From Macrotis lagotis (lineage: Eukaryota > Chordata > Mammalia > Peramelemorphia > Peramelidae): a DNA stretch of 64,000 nucleotides. Positions within the stretch are counted from its first letter, which is position 1; each line of letters starts with the position of its first letter. A program made the translations under genes and the position numbers. The notes below the pieces were generated by a model. It did no database searches, was not told the DNA's origin, and saw only the letters and a program-made list of their open reading frames with translations. This document shows positions 22,056-34,462 of the stretch, piece by piece. Location: assembly GCF_037893015.1 (NCBI RefSeq), contig NC_133665.1, positions 37,196,246 through 37,260,245 of the forward strand, given 5' to 3'.

Positions 22056-23158
22056 ACCTAGGGAAAACAGTTGCCACTTTCCTTGTTGTGAGATTTGTGT
22101 AGTTTAAGGAACATTGCATTCTAATTAAATGTTTCTGACATTCAAAAGTTCTAATTATTTTGTCCCATCATATACTTGATTTTTCAGTCTTTTATCATTT
22201 TCTTTTCTCTACTTTTCCTTCTATTTTCTCTGAGTCTGTTTCCATTTTCTCTTGCTGCTGCTACCCCTGACCATCCCGGCTTCATTCTTTCTATTTCTTT
22301 CCTTCCTATCCCTTCTGCAGTCCTTCTCTTTTCTTGGTCTTTCCCTTCAGCCAAAATCAATGGGGATTAGTTAACATTCAGAGGTACAGCTTGCTCCTTT
22401 TCTGCCCTGGGTTCAGTAGTATTATAATGCTTTTTTTCTTTCCCAACCAACTTGAAAAATGGCCTTCCCCTTTAATGACTCTAGGCTTTTCTCTTTCCAG
22501 GGGAATATATCTTAGTCCTGGCACTTCCAGTTCTGTTCCAGAGGATGAGTGACGAGTTTTGGAGAGATGATTGGTGCTGCCTGCAACAATGAGCCAAGTG
22601 TCACCCATTTCAAAAAATGGTTGTGTCCCAAGGATATCAGATCTTTGTTTGAACTTTCAAGACCATTTGCCCCATTACATTTTCATAGATTCTTACCTTC
22701 CACCATCAACCCAGAATTCAGTGAGATGGCCCTGGGATCCACATCAGGAACAATAGCTATGACCTTAAGATTCTTCAGTTCATATCCCTGCCCGTGCTTT
22801 CTCATCTCTAGCTACACGAGCCTCTACTCTAGCTTGCCTGGTCAACGATTAACCCCTCTACCACTTTTTTGTGTCATATGTGCTCACTTTCTCCTGCAGT
22901 ATTTCCATCTATTATCCAACTGGACAAGTATGCCTATCAATCAGCCAAACTGTCAGGGAACTGCTTGCAGACTACCCCTCCTCCAGAGACACTATGCAAC
23001 TGCTTCATGTACCAGCACAAATACCATAGACCTACAAGGCAATTTTGAAGTTCATCACTCAAACCTCCCTTCAATATTTCATTCAAAACTTCTTCTTAAT
23101 GAAAAATAGCTCTCAAATTTGTTAACTCCTTCAGGTACTCCTAAAGGGACCTCACCAC
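22056..23158. other. Unassigned, pyrimidine-rich; longest open frame in the window without support
   Basis: 22170-22520 is CT-rich. An open frame of 186 codons at 22549-23109 (plus) is the longest in the window, but its product shows no domain, no signal peptide and no homologue I recognise, and the DNA has no splice or promoter context. L2-like sequence follows at 23160, so this may be the upstream part of an old L2 3'UTR. I do not call a gene. Confidence 0.3.
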
Positions 23159-23159
23159 C

Positions 23160-23285
23160 TGCCTATCTCAAGCTCCTTCAATGCAGGACTGGTGTTTTGA
23201 TGGCTGTTATTTGGAGGCCTTATTTTATATGCCTGAGATAAAGATAGTACCAAAATAAGCATGCACTAAATATTTAGCCAAAGAC
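23160..23285 (+). mobile_element. L2 LINE 3' end
   Basis: CTCAAGCTCCTTCAATGCAG, GACTGGTGTTTTG and GCATGCACTAAATATTTAG follow the L2 terminus order. Confidence 0.55.
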
Positions 23286-23654
23286 TGATACTCCTCATTT
23301 ACACAAAAATGACCTGTGTCTAAAGTGTATGTTTGAACATAGTTCTGAATTCTCTGTTAAACACCAGGCAATTTTCCTGGATTCCATTCCATTTCCACTA
23401 ATTTCAAAGTAGTGCTGCCATATATACCTTTATTGGAAACCTGCCCACTCGCTTGCATCTGCTGAACATGAGTTGGCACCATCCCAAAAACAATGTATCC
23501 CATGAAACAGATGGGAAAGCAATGACTTGATTCTGTGAAACTATGGAAACTGAGGAAACATGAAAGACTGTCTTCAAGGTATCTTTCTGCTCTCAAACTT
23601 TAGCCATTGCTATTTGGGGCACCCTTAATTGTTCACCTAAAATTCTCATAAACC

Positions 23655-24000
23655 TGACCAAATCAATCAATAAGTATGTATTAATGATGTACTTTCACTT
23701 GGATTTGGCAAAAAAGATGGAGATAAGATTCAAGTGGAATAGTTCCTTTTCTCAAGTAGCTTACTAGATTCTAAGAGAGAAGATATTATGTACATATGAA
23801 TATATGCAATATGTTTGTGTGTGTGTGTTTGTATGTGTGTTTCCAGATAGTTTGAAAAGGGAAGTCACTAACATAGGGAGAAAAGATCAGGAAAGAAAGA
23901 CTCCATGTGGAGGGTTGGTTGAGTTTGAGATAAGTTTTGAAGAAAACCAGGGATTCCAAGAAGTGGAGGAAAGGTGGCTAAATATTCTAGGCAAGTAAGG
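23655..24000 (+). repeat. Old dispersed repeat, unclassified, with embedded (TG)n
   Basis: AATCAATCAATAAGTATGTA, CTCAAGTAGCTTACTAGATTC, then a TG-rich patch (23812-23842), TGAGATAAGTTTTGAAGAAA and AAGTGGAGGAAAGGTGG. Same layout as at 11217. Confidence 0.5.
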
Positions 24001-24009
24001 GAGAAAGAA

Positions 24010-24639
24010 TTCCTAAATATTGGTAACTATCCTCCATGAGAATGTCAATAGGACCAGCTCACATTCAAACTGCTGCCTAGAACCACATCCTTGGGGAGTG
24101 TGCTGCCCTGATCCTTCACATTCTCTTCTCACAAATTTTCTAGGGATCTAAATCCAAAGTAATTCACAAATTGCCCCAGACATGTACCTGAACACTGAAA
24201 AAATGTCAACACTCAAATCCTAACATGACTATAATGAACTGCAAAATCACCTCCTCCTCTTCCTCTCCCTCCTTCTCTAATCTTCCTCCTTCTCCCCAAG
24301 CCCCCTTTCCTTTTTCTCAGTCTCTGTCTCTGTCTCAGCTTCCACAGTCTAACCACTCTTTCACTCATCACAGCCTCTAGCTACTGTGACCTTCTTTTCA
24401 TTAATAGCATACTCCCATCCTCCTGAGGCACTCAACAACTGCTTCCTGTTCCAACACAAACAGCCAGGGGCTACTTTCCCAGTCATGCAGCTTCCCCAAT
24501 TTACCTGTGTCAAAAGAAGCACCTGAGTGATCCTTTATAGCCAGGGGGTAGTGAACAACTATAGGCAGCTGTAAACCTCGAATTGACTCTTATTCACAGC
24601 TATTCTATCTTCAGAGTCTACCTCATATTATAAGATAAC
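24010..24639. other. Unassigned; CT-rich patch at 24245-24345
   Basis: Only a pyrimidine-rich patch stands out. Part of 24416-24460 loosely resembles 22978-23030 (ACTGCTTC-TGT-CCA-CACAAA), too weak to define a repeat. Confidence 0.35.
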
Positions 24640-25135
24640 CATCAGATACCCCCTCCCTGCAGTGTCATTTTTCTTAAGGCTAAACATTCTGAGTTTCTTC
24701 AACTATCAACCAGAAGTCTTAATTTTGAGTACCTTCAGCATCCTGGCTATCCTCCACTAGATGAGTTCAATTCTGCCAATGTCTTTCTTCAAATATGGCA
24801 ACCAGAACTAAATAAGCACAACTCTGTATAGATGATCCAGTCAATATAGAGAAGAATGGGATTACGCCTTCCTTGTTTTGAACTCTATAAATGTGATTTA
24901 AAATTATGTGTGTGGATAAGGATATGTGTGTGAATACACATGTGTGTGTATGGCATTCCTATGATGTGCAAATCTAGTAAAGTAAGAAAGCTATTTTGAC
25001 AAGATTTTTACTTTATTGCACCCAGGTTGGTTCCTGGTGATCGATACTTCCTTTTATTATTGCTCATAAACCACACATTTAATAATTCATTCTAGAATTC
25101 TACCAAAAAATATCAATTCCCTTCCCAGGTTTCTT
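24640..25135 (-). mobile_element. CR1/L3-type LINE 3' region, fragmented
   Basis: TTAAGGCTAAACATTCTGAG, CATCCTGGCTATCCTCCAC, TGTCTTTCTTCAAATATGGC, AACCAGAACTAAATAAGCAC (24675-24830) and later TTTAATAATTCATTCTAGAATTC (about 25078) follow the complement of the CR1 3' coding end. Intervening parts are eroded. Confidence 0.6.
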
Positions 25136-25949
25136 CTGAAAGCAGTAAGCCCAGCTGTGTTAGCTAAGTTAAGTGCTTTAATGACAAGATCTTCAAATTA
25201 ATTTAGGCTATAAGGAAAAAGTGGGACAGGGGAACAATCTTGGACTGTGTGATTTTGTGACTCTCTAAGGCAAATGACTCATCTAGTCCGAGTTGATCCT
25301 ACCTTCTTTTCTAAATATGGATGGATGGAATTTTGATTGTAATGTATCACTTGAATTACACATCATTTCGAATCTGTTCACAGATCTGTATTGGGTCTTA
25401 AATACAGGATAGAAATGCATATATCATTTATACAACTTCCTTAGATGTTTTAAATACACTTCTTATTTCAATATTTTGGAGTGTCTTGAATCTCATTGAA
25501 ATGTATGTGTTCTGTCCCCTCGAAAACGTAGAGAATATAAGATTCTCTATGTGACTCTCATTTGTGTTGAATGAAAAAGGACTTAATTCAGTAGGGGAAA
25601 AATACACCATAAAGCTTTTTCCATTAAGAGATCTCTAACTATAAATCAAAATCGCCCCCGATTTAGTAAAAGACACGTCCACTGATATTATAGACATAAA
25701 CATCAGAAAAAGCAAGAAGCAAGGAAATGAAACACACTAAAGGTGTTCACCATGGTGGTGGAGGATATCTAGTGTCTAAATCAAAAGTATTTTTAAATTA
25801 ATTTTTATCTTTAATCTAACAAACATTAAACGGAATAGCTATTTCCATATAAATGCATTTATATGTATGTGTGTATATATATTTATATGTGCATATATAT
25901 CTGATATGAAAAAGAGTTGTGCATGAAACTCTATATCTCTATTATATAC
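25136..25949. other. Unassigned sequence
   Basis: AT-rich, short ATATGT-type stretches near 25860. Nothing else recognised. Confidence 0.35.
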
Positions 25950-26480
25950 AATTTGCTTTTATGTTTAAAAATGTTTGTTTTTCACATCATCAGTTTCCCA
26001 CTGTATGCCATCTCTTCCCCAATATATACTTATTTTTAAAAGGAAGAAAGGATTAAAATCAGCATGATTGATAAACATTTCAAAAAAGTTTAAAATGTAT
26101 ATGATAAACAACATTTATAAGTCTCCCACTTTTGCAAAGGGTACTTTCTTATATCTTCTTTTTCTTTGTAATTTTCAGTGAGTTTGAGTTGTGATTGTTC
26201 TTTCCATTTCCACCAAATGAAATATTTGTAAAGCACTTAGCATACGATAGGCTCTGTATAAATGTATATAGTTGCTATGATTTTTTTTTTTACTTTGCTT
26301 ACTTCACTCTGCATCAGGTCATGTAGATTTTGCATATTTCTCTAGATTCATTACATTCATCATTTCCTACACCACAGCATAATTCTATTACATTCACGTA
26401 CAATTTATTTAGTCCTTTCCTAATGAAGGGGTATCTAATTTGTTTCTAATTCTTTGTTATCATTAAAAGTACTCTGTGTT

Positions 26481-26522
<42 letters not shown>

Positions 26523-27970
26523 TATGTGTGTCTTTTTTAATGGACTCCTTATAATGCTTTTCTTAAAGTATTTAACATCAACTAGTAGACTTCAAAGTTA
26601 TCCTACTTATCTAGATTTATTTTTCCTTCTATTTATTTTTACCCATTTAAAAAAGAAAACTTTGACACTATTTTCTTTCTTTACTTTTTATTGTCTTTAT
26701 CCTCCTTGCCCCCCTCAGATTCTCTGACTCACTAAAAAGAAAAGAAAAACAGAGATCTTGTAACAAATAATTATAATCAAGCAAAATGTATCCAAACAGT
26801 GACCCAAACAGTGGACTTTAATAAAAAAGGCATGCCTTTTTCAATGTCTCATATCCATGATCTCTCTTGTAGAATAACATAATTCATCATAGGTCTTTTA
26901 GGCATCATCCCAGTAACCTACTGTAAATACTTTTGTCCTCTTTCTTTGATCTCTTTGGATTATAGGCTTGGTAGTGTTATAGCTGTGTCAGCACACAATT
27001 AAGTGCCTTTTGGATCTATTTCTAAATCACTTTGGAACAATGCACTGCTTCACCAATAGAAAATTGATGAAGCTCTTTCTCTGCAGCCTCTCCAAAAAAT
27101 GGTCATTTTTAATATATTGAAGAAGAACCCCAGAATTCTTTATATTAGCTTAGATTTCTTCCTTTCAGAAAAGCCCATCTAAGTCATTTGTTTATTATCT
27201 GTTGGGAAAGGGAATGGGTTCTTTCATACTTGAATCAGTTCCTTATATAGCTCGCCCATGTTGTACTTTTGTCTGTTTTAAGGTATCAATTCTCCTTGCT
27301 TAGCTATTCCACTTAATACTGTTTCATTTTTTTCTAGATATATTTTCTGTCCTTTTGGCTGGGAAATTATGGGTTTTAACTTTTTTGGGGGGTTTAATCC
27401 TTGAGTTTCTAAAATTCTAGGGTATTGCTTTATTGTGTTTGACCTTCTTTTCTTATATAGTGATATCTCCAATCTCAATTTCTGAAGTAAGGATTTATAT
27501 TTGTTTCAAACTTCACTTTCATATTCCTGAATTGGGTGATTAGGTCCTGTTCATTATTGAGTTTGGTAGCTCAAAACAGGCCTCACATTATGTAGGATTT
27601 GTCTAGTTCTTGTCTCCATTTGCAGTTTAGGCCAGAATGTTTCACTAAATATAGACTACCTCTTTTCTGGGTCTAGTATAAGACTTCCTGGAAGTGGTCT
27701 TGGCCGGTTCCTCTACTGTGGGATTGACTGCTTTGTCCTTTACCTCATTGAAATGGTTTGTCAGCAATCAGGGCTTCCACAGAATTTTTTCAGTTTTTTG
27801 TGTAGTTCTAGAAGAGAGGAGTTTATAGCCTATTTGCTTTGTTTTTCTATTTTATTTGTTTTTCTGCCATTTTATAACTTTACCAGGATGTCTGTGGGGA
27901 AACTGAGTTACTCTCAGTCATAATATGCTGCCATCCTCCTGCAATCTTCCACAGTCCCAGTTAAAAAGGG
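25950..27970 (-). mobile_element. Very old, rearranged L1 LINE
   Basis: Reading the complement: 26305-26475 corresponds to the ORF2 C-terminal end (CTTCACTCTGCATCAGGTCA, CACAGCATAATTCTATTACATT, TTCTAATTCTTTGTTATC); 26925-27125 continues it (TTCTTTGATCTCTTTGGATT, CTCTGCAGCCTCTCCAA); 27140-27250 gives the next upstream block. 27300-27970 resembles L1 5' sequence, ending at TATGCTGCCATCCTCCTGCA. A MIR tail (about 26220-26280) and some 450 bp with a (TG)n lie between ORF2 pieces. The identity of 27300-27970 is the least certain part. Confidence 0.55.
26484..26530. repeat. (TG)n microsatellite
   Basis: About 18 TG units after TTTGTTTG. Confidence 0.95.
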
Positions 27971-28107
27971 ATATTAATGAGTAATGAATGAGACAAGTTG
28001 ACTGAGATGTAGGACAGGTGTGGGGAAAAGTTGGTGGTAGACCTCAGAATAACTCCAACTGTAAATGGAGAAAAATTTCTGAGCATACCCTATAGCACCT
28101 CAGATGC

Positions 28108-28330
28108 TTATTGCTGCTGTTTGGTCATGTCTGACTCTTCATGCCCCTTTGAACCATTTGTTCATTGCATTTTTTTGGCAAAGATACCAGATTGGTTTGC
28201 CATTTCCTCTGCCAATGGATTAAAGTAAAAAGAGATTTAATGACTTGACCAATGTGTCACAGAGAGTGAATGTCTGAATTCGGATTTGAATTCAGGTTCC
28301 TAACTTTAAGGCCAAAGCTCCATCCCACAG
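28108..28330 (-). mobile_element. CORE-SINE (Mon1/WALLSI-like)
   Basis: Complement order: GTCATGTCTGACTCTTCATG, TTGGCAAAGATACCAGATTG, GCCATTTCCTCTGCCAATGG, TTTGAATTCAGGTTCCTAAC. About 220 bp, near full length. Confidence 0.8.
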
Positions 28331-30149
28331 GCCCAATGACCTATATTGTATGTTTATTTGAATTTTAAAAACAGGCATTATGCAGTACTTAAAAATGTAT
28401 GCCTGCATTTTTTAAAACTATCATTTATTTGGGAGTGATAGGGGAGATGGAAGATGAGTTACAGTGTATTTCATAATCTGCAATGAAGGTTCTACTAGAA
28501 CTCCCAAGCCCAAAATGAATCTTGGGGAAGGAAAGTTAATAAAGGACTCAGAGGTAATGAAGAGAATTGAAAGAAGAATATACTCAAATCACAAGTCAAA
28601 GGCATGAACATTTAAGCACATTTACAAATGGATCACAGCCTTACATTAGTTAGGCACTCTTCCCCTTCACTGCTGTATATACAATAGATAAATAAATAGC
28701 AAGAATATATGTGATATATATTTAGATTGCACATTAGACTTTAAAATCATTGCCTAACTGAATGCATTAGCCTGTGTTTTCTGTTTATGTCTTCACGATG
28801 CCATGGAAACGCAGTGCTGCATCCTAATGGGTCTCTCTTGGCAATAAATAAACAAAGTCTTTGTCTATTCATGTTTCAATTTCTTTTTTTCCATGTAATT
28901 TACAATTTCAAAAAGAAAACAGATCAAGTCCTCTTTCCACCCACTACCCACCTCCATCTTCTCCTTGTTTCTTCTTTTGCAAAGTACATCAGGGAAAAAA
29001 AGCAAAATGCACCTTTAGTGGCTCCCTCAGATTGATATCCAGGCCAGTTTCATCAGCTGTCACTGAATAGGAAGCTCTAAATCGAACTCCCTTTCTTCCC
29101 CTTTTCATAACACCATTTATAATTAAACCTTGAGACAAGGTTCTTTAAGCAATTGTAACCTAACCTAAAGATCACCTGCTTAAATTGAAAACTGATATAA
29201 AGCAGACATAAAATCTTTTTCCCCCCTTCTTGAGTTTAAAAGCAACACTGAGACCATTTTTATAGCCAATGCTACAGTGTTCATTGCCTTTAAGCTTCTC
29301 CCCAATGGCAATGACATACTATCAGTTCCACGACTCCAACGGGTACTAGAGCAGAGAAAGGCAATGATCCCCATCACCCTAATGCACCCGGGCAAGGTGA
29401 ACCTCTAAGCACAAAGTGCTAGGAAGACAATGCATCACCCAGCATCAGTTTGCCATCTGGCACCTGCTGTCCCATTCTAAGATGAATCAAGTCATCAAGA
29501 CAGGATATTATGTAGTAACATGAGCATCAGAAAGACAGATCATTATCTGTCAGGGAAAGGTGGGCAGATTTAATTAGGTTGCTCAAATCTGAAGAGTCAA
29601 CTGAATGCAAAGGCAATGACCTAAGTCATGAGGTGGGGGCACAGCCCATATGGTTTTTCTCTGGTAATTGGGGGGGGAGGAGCAGTATTGAGAAGGAAGC
29701 GAAGGAGCTTCTGAGGGGACCTCTGCAAAGTGACTTCGGGACCTAGCAAGTGAGGGCTTGACAATACAGCTGCCAGGTGGATCTCACTAAGGAAGCAGAG
29801 ACTGCAACACTGACCACAGGTTATATATACGGTAAAACCTCAGGGCACTTATGGGCAGAAACTCAGAAGCCTCATGGGTACTGTCTGTTTTCATTATCGC
29901 GAAAAAGGGCCACATGGTGCCACTTACAAAGCAGTTAGAAAATGGATTTGCCAGTGTCACTGCATATGCTCCATGAGGCAAAGGTACATACATACTCAGT
30001 CTTTTGTATTTATTCTTCAAGTTAGCTCTTTAAGGAAAAAGACCAAATACTGAAATTGTTCTAATTCCTTTAGCAATGCTTTCATGGACAGTTTCGCCTT
30101 AAATGATGGACCTTTATGTACCTATGACCAAAAGACAATTTGGAAAATT
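28331..30149. other. Repeat-poor unique sequence
   Basis: No repeat family recognised across 1.8 kb apart from a weak MIR-like look at places. 28793-28815 holds CGATGCCATGGAAACGC, close to an RFX X-box. Open frames up to 82 codons (28787-29035) have no protein signature. The lack of repeats is itself notable in this window. Confidence 0.4.
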
Positions 30150-30355
30150 AGAATTCATACACTTTTAGAGTTGAAACTGAAGGGAACTTCAAAGGTCACC
30201 AAGTCTAAACCATTCATTTTTCAAAAGAAGAAACTGAGGTCTAGGGAAGTTAAGTGACTGGCACAAATTCACAGAGGGCCTATGTATCACTATATGATTT
30301 GAACCCATTTCTCTGGTATCTGAATTATTATTCTTCCCACTGTACTATAACTTCC
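30150..30355 (-). mobile_element. MIR-type SINE
   Basis: TTTTAGAGTTGAAACTGAAG, AGAAACTGAGGTCTAGGGAA, GTTAAGTGACTGGCAC and CCACTGTACTATAAC in complement order. Confidence 0.75.
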
Positions 30356-30394
30356 CCCCTTTTTGAAAAATAAGGCAGTTTGTCTAGATTCAAA

Positions 30395-30570
30395 CTGGGT
30401 TCCATGGATTTTTAGAAGACCCATACATTTGGAAAGGGAAAAAATCATGTCTTAACCCTTAATTGAATTTAGCATTTTCTTCAACAACAAATATTATTCT
30501 GAGAAAATATCCATGGGCTTTACCAGAGTCCATGATGCAAAAATGTTTAAGAAACCCTCATTTCAAACAA
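30395..30570. repeat. Old dispersed repeat, unclassified (second type)
   Basis: TTCCATGGATTTTTAGAAGAC ... ATTCTGAGAAAATATCCATG, GGCTTTACCAGAGTCCATGA, TGTTTAAGAAACCCTC. A likely opposite-orientation relative starts at 51965 (ATTCTTAACC...CATGTGCCCCCTTTGTCAG). Confidence 0.45.
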
Positions 30571-33060
30571 CTTTGAGAAATAATGACGTGCCAACCATTC
30601 ACCATTATCCTAGGATCTGAGAGAAAATTCTTGCTTGATTATAATTGCAGTGGAAATATTTCTCTTTTCTAATAAATGTGTGCTTTTATTAAACAATTTA
30701 AAAATAATAGACATTTATTTTCTCTCTCTCCCTCATCTCACCAGCACGATGGGGGTGGGGGGAGATAATAAAAGCCCCTATACCAAAATCATATACTTTC
30801 TTTTATCAGTAAATGAAAGCACCATAAGGAATTTCTTACTTTACCTTAACTGCCCTCAAACTTAAGAAGAGAATTCAATGACCAAATTTAATGGTTACCT
30901 CATGCCCTTTCCCTGATAGCATCTAATCTTTCTGTACTTTTAGGCGGTCTCCTTTAGGGTTTTTTTAATCATCAATTATCCTTTTCTGCATCAATATTAA
31001 CCTAAAATGCTCCAAAAATATTTTTTGGAAGTGGAATGCATAAACAATTTAAATATATAATCAATGAGAGCAGGGTCTTTGGAAAAAACAGAATTTTGTG
31101 TCTTCAGACAGAAACTACTTCAAATGTTTAGAAAGAACTGACATTCCAATTCATTTAAAAAGATATCCATTTGATACAAAAGCTAATTAGATTGAAAGGA
31201 ATTTTGTTCTTTGAAGGTTTTTGTTTTTTGTGTTTTGGTGGAGAAGGAGAAAGGAGTTAGTTAGTTTTGTTTTTACTGAATGGATCAACTCTTTAACTTC
31301 ATTAACAAAAGGTCTAACTTGTTTGTGTCTCTAGAATATTTTCAGTAAATATCTAATCTGATAGCAGGATCAGCCATGAAATGGGCCAAATTAGGTAGCC
31401 ATCTTCAGGGTACTAAAAATAGGTCATGCTATTTGAAAACACCTAGTATTGTCATTACTCCCTGAGATGACATAGTCATTTTGTCAACCAAGGCAGGCAC
31501 CATTCAAGGTACACTTATTGCAATTCAATGTGAAAATACTACATATTATTTAGTTGATGAAGAGGGTCAATTAGTAATTAGAGTGACTGCTAGCTGCTTA
31601 AGAAGTATCTATGTTAAAATTTTATGCCCCCTAAATGTCAGTGCCTTTACAACAATGCCTCCTACACACAGTCTTAGTTATAATTCTGGCTCTAAATTAG
31701 TACTAGAGATTTCAATTTTACTCCTTCCCTAGAGTTTAGGACATTAAAGGGTATTTGTAAAAGTGCATTAAGTCTTTTTCAGCAGATGTAACACTTGGTC
31801 ATTATTAGCCCTTTCCAGGGTAGTCTAACTAATTCATCAGATTGTAATAATCTGGGCAATCACCCTAGGTGTATGGGTTTTGATGGGAAATGGAGAAGGA
31901 ATTGACCTGGTCTAGAGTACTCTCAAGAAAGGTGTGCAGCATGGAGTCCCATCTGGGAAAGCAAATCCTAATATGATGTTACTATGAGAGGACCAGGTTA
32001 GCAAGGGAGAACATGAAGGTTTGGGGTGCCTAGGGCACAGAACAGGAAGAGAAGTAAGAATCTGGATGATAACCAAATGTAGTCTTTGAAACCCTCCCAT
32101 TCTCAACTGATTCACTTTCCTGGAATACCTTTTAAGTCTCAAACATGATTTTGCTGGTAGGAAAGTGCATTAAAAGCAATGAAAATATCTCACATAGACC
32201 TTTACATTGTGAAGGAAGAAGCTGGCATTCTTTCCACCACAGGTGCCAAAGTGACTACCTAGCAAAATGACATGAAATCATATCTCAGATTTGAAGGTGT
32301 TCTGCTGTTATCATTTTCTTGGTATCATAAAAATATTACAGTAGTGTCTTGGTATTTTCATATAAAAATAACCATTCCATGGTGGAATTTAGACATTGAG
32401 ATGGATATTTTACCTCCAAGAGATGAACCAAACTTAAATCATTCACACCAAAATATAAAATATTATCCTTAACTCAACCTTGCAAGTAGAAATTGGTCCC
32501 ACATACTCAGGGTAAGTAATGTATGATGCCAAGCAAGAAGAAATGAATTTTAATCTAATTATCTTTATACTAATTTAGAGCAATTATTTGAATAAATTGT
32601 TTTCTGAGGATTAAATTCATTTACTGGCTTAACATAACCACTTTAATGTAACAATGCTTAATACAGGGCACAAATGCCCCTAGAAACTCTTTAGGAGAGA
32701 GAGACCTAAAAGATATATTTCCACCTAGATTGTCCTGTTTCTAATGCCAGCTGACTATTGAGCATTTTTCTTCTTTTCCTTTTCTTTTTATAAACTGCAT
32801 CCATTATTTAAAATTCCTTTCCCATCATTCAATGAAATGCAGACAGTTGTTCATTTTGAGCTTGGTTTTTGCTTATCTGACCAGCAGGGTCAGGATAATA
32901 AATCACTCACCCCCTAAGGAATAATAAAATGCTTAATGGATTTGTGCAGTTACCAGAAAAAAAATAAAGAGGGAAAACTTTCAAGATTCAATTCAGCCTC
33001 CAATACAAGGTGGTACTTGGGAAACTGACACATGAAGATCATATGTAGGTGAAAATGATT
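30571..33060. other. Repeat-poor unique sequence
   Basis: 2.5 kb with no recognised repeat. AT-rich blocks at 32530-32640 and 32880-32960 contain several TAATTA/CAATTA words. A frame of 83 codons at 31481-31732 is not supported by any family. Confidence 0.4.
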
Positions 33061-33170
33061 TTTTTTAAAAATAGAGAAATACATTTATTGAAGAAAGGAT
33101 TTCATCCATTTACACATACCACAGAGAGAAATTCAAATGCAAACACACAGATAGCATAGAGAGAAATACA

Positions 33171-33215
33171 CAAAGACACACACACACACACAAACACACA
33201 CATGCACATGCACAC
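33171..33215. repeat. Imperfect (CA)n
   Basis: CACACACA runs interrupted by AAAC and ATG. Confidence 0.9.
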
Positions 33216-33479
33216 AGAATCCTTCCCCCTTCTTGCAAACCCTTTATAAATTTTTTTTGTCCTTAATCTCTACACCCTGTCCCCCCATCTACAAATCATT
33301 GAGTCTTCTTAGTATAATGTGCTGGTTGCCTTAAATCTGTGAGTCTAGTATATCTTAGTATCAGAGCACGTTTTCATTGAAAAGATATTAAAAAGTCTGA
33401 CCAGATATTATTTTCTAAAAAATTGGGTATAGGAAAGAGTGGGAATAATATCTCTGGGGAATGAGAGTGATCATGGTAC

Positions 33480-33655
33480 AGTGAAAAGAAAGATGGACAT
33501 AGAATTCACATCCTGTTTCTGCTATTTTTGAGTGATCTTGGGGAGTCACCTAAATTGTCTAGACTCCAGATCTTCAATTGTGCAATGACAGTTGACCCCT
33601 AATTAGAACTGATCTCTAATTTCCCCTTTTAGCTCTAAATCTGCAATGCTATTAC
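33480..33655 (+). mobile_element. MIR-type SINE
   Basis: GTGATCTTGGGGAGTCACCTA, then CTTCAATTGTGCAATGACAG, TTTAGCTCTAAATCTGCAATG. Confidence 0.65.

Positions 33656-33657
<2 letters not shown>

Positions 33658-33733
<76 letters not shown>
33658..33733. repeat. Perfect (GA)38 microsatellite
   Basis: About 76 bp of uninterrupted GA dinucleotides, the longest pure dinucleotide array in the window. It begins exactly at the end of the MIR. Confidence 0.97.
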
Positions 33734-33735
<2 letters not shown>

Positions 33736-34124
33736 ACATAGTCATAGAATATGAGAAGTAGAAAAGTAACTAAGAATTATTCCAGTTCAATTCAGTCCCT
33801 ATCAAAGACAACATGCTAGATTTTGTCCAAAGCTCCTCCTGAAATGAAGAGAGTCTAGATTTTGTATTCTGCTTTATAAAACAAAACCAAAAAATGGTTC
33901 AGTGCCAAGGTATTAAATAATTTAGCATTTCTCACCTGGGGGGAAAATTGCTTTATTTAATATTCATCACACAGCTCTGCTTTGCTGTCCATTTTGATAT
34001 TTCTTAAGTGTCAGGGCATAAGTCTTCCATTTATCTCAACAGAACAAACTTACAATTCTACAGAAGCTTTTATCTTGAATGATTCTAGCACCCCTTTTTT
34101 TTCTTGCCTTCCTCTTAACTTTCT

Positions 34125-34300
34125 ATGTAGTTCATCTAGGATTTAACAACTTTCCTGCATCTCAGTTTCCCCAATTTACAAAGTATAATAATTATCAGAG
34201 AATACTAGTCTGGTTATTTTGGGGTGTTATAAAGGTTTAAATGATCTTGGACAATGCTTAGTTTCCCTAAAGAAGTACTATAAAAATATTATTATTCACT
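34125..34300 (+). mobile_element. MIR-type SINE
   Basis: CATCTCAGTTTCCCCAATTT, AAGTATAATAATTATC, GGTGTTATAAAGGTTTAAATG, AAGTACTATAAAAATATTATT. Confidence 0.65.
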
Positions 34301-34462
34301 CACCATAGCTATCCTTTCCATGAAAATCCAATCTCATTTCTATAACTGATTTGAAAAGAAAGAATCCAAAGTAAGCTCAGAATGTTTTTTTTTTCTTTTT
34401 GTAGGTAAAACAAAATGGCACACCATGTTTTTAGTCTAATATACACTATAAGATGTGCAGGC

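Noticed and set aside
22978-24460. Resemblance between 22978-23030 and 24416-24460
   Set aside because: Only scattered words agree; too weak for a claimed duplication.
33171-33215. Regularly spaced CA units as a CRISPR-like array
   Set aside because: Simple dinucleotide repeat in a vertebrate genome, with no spacer structure.
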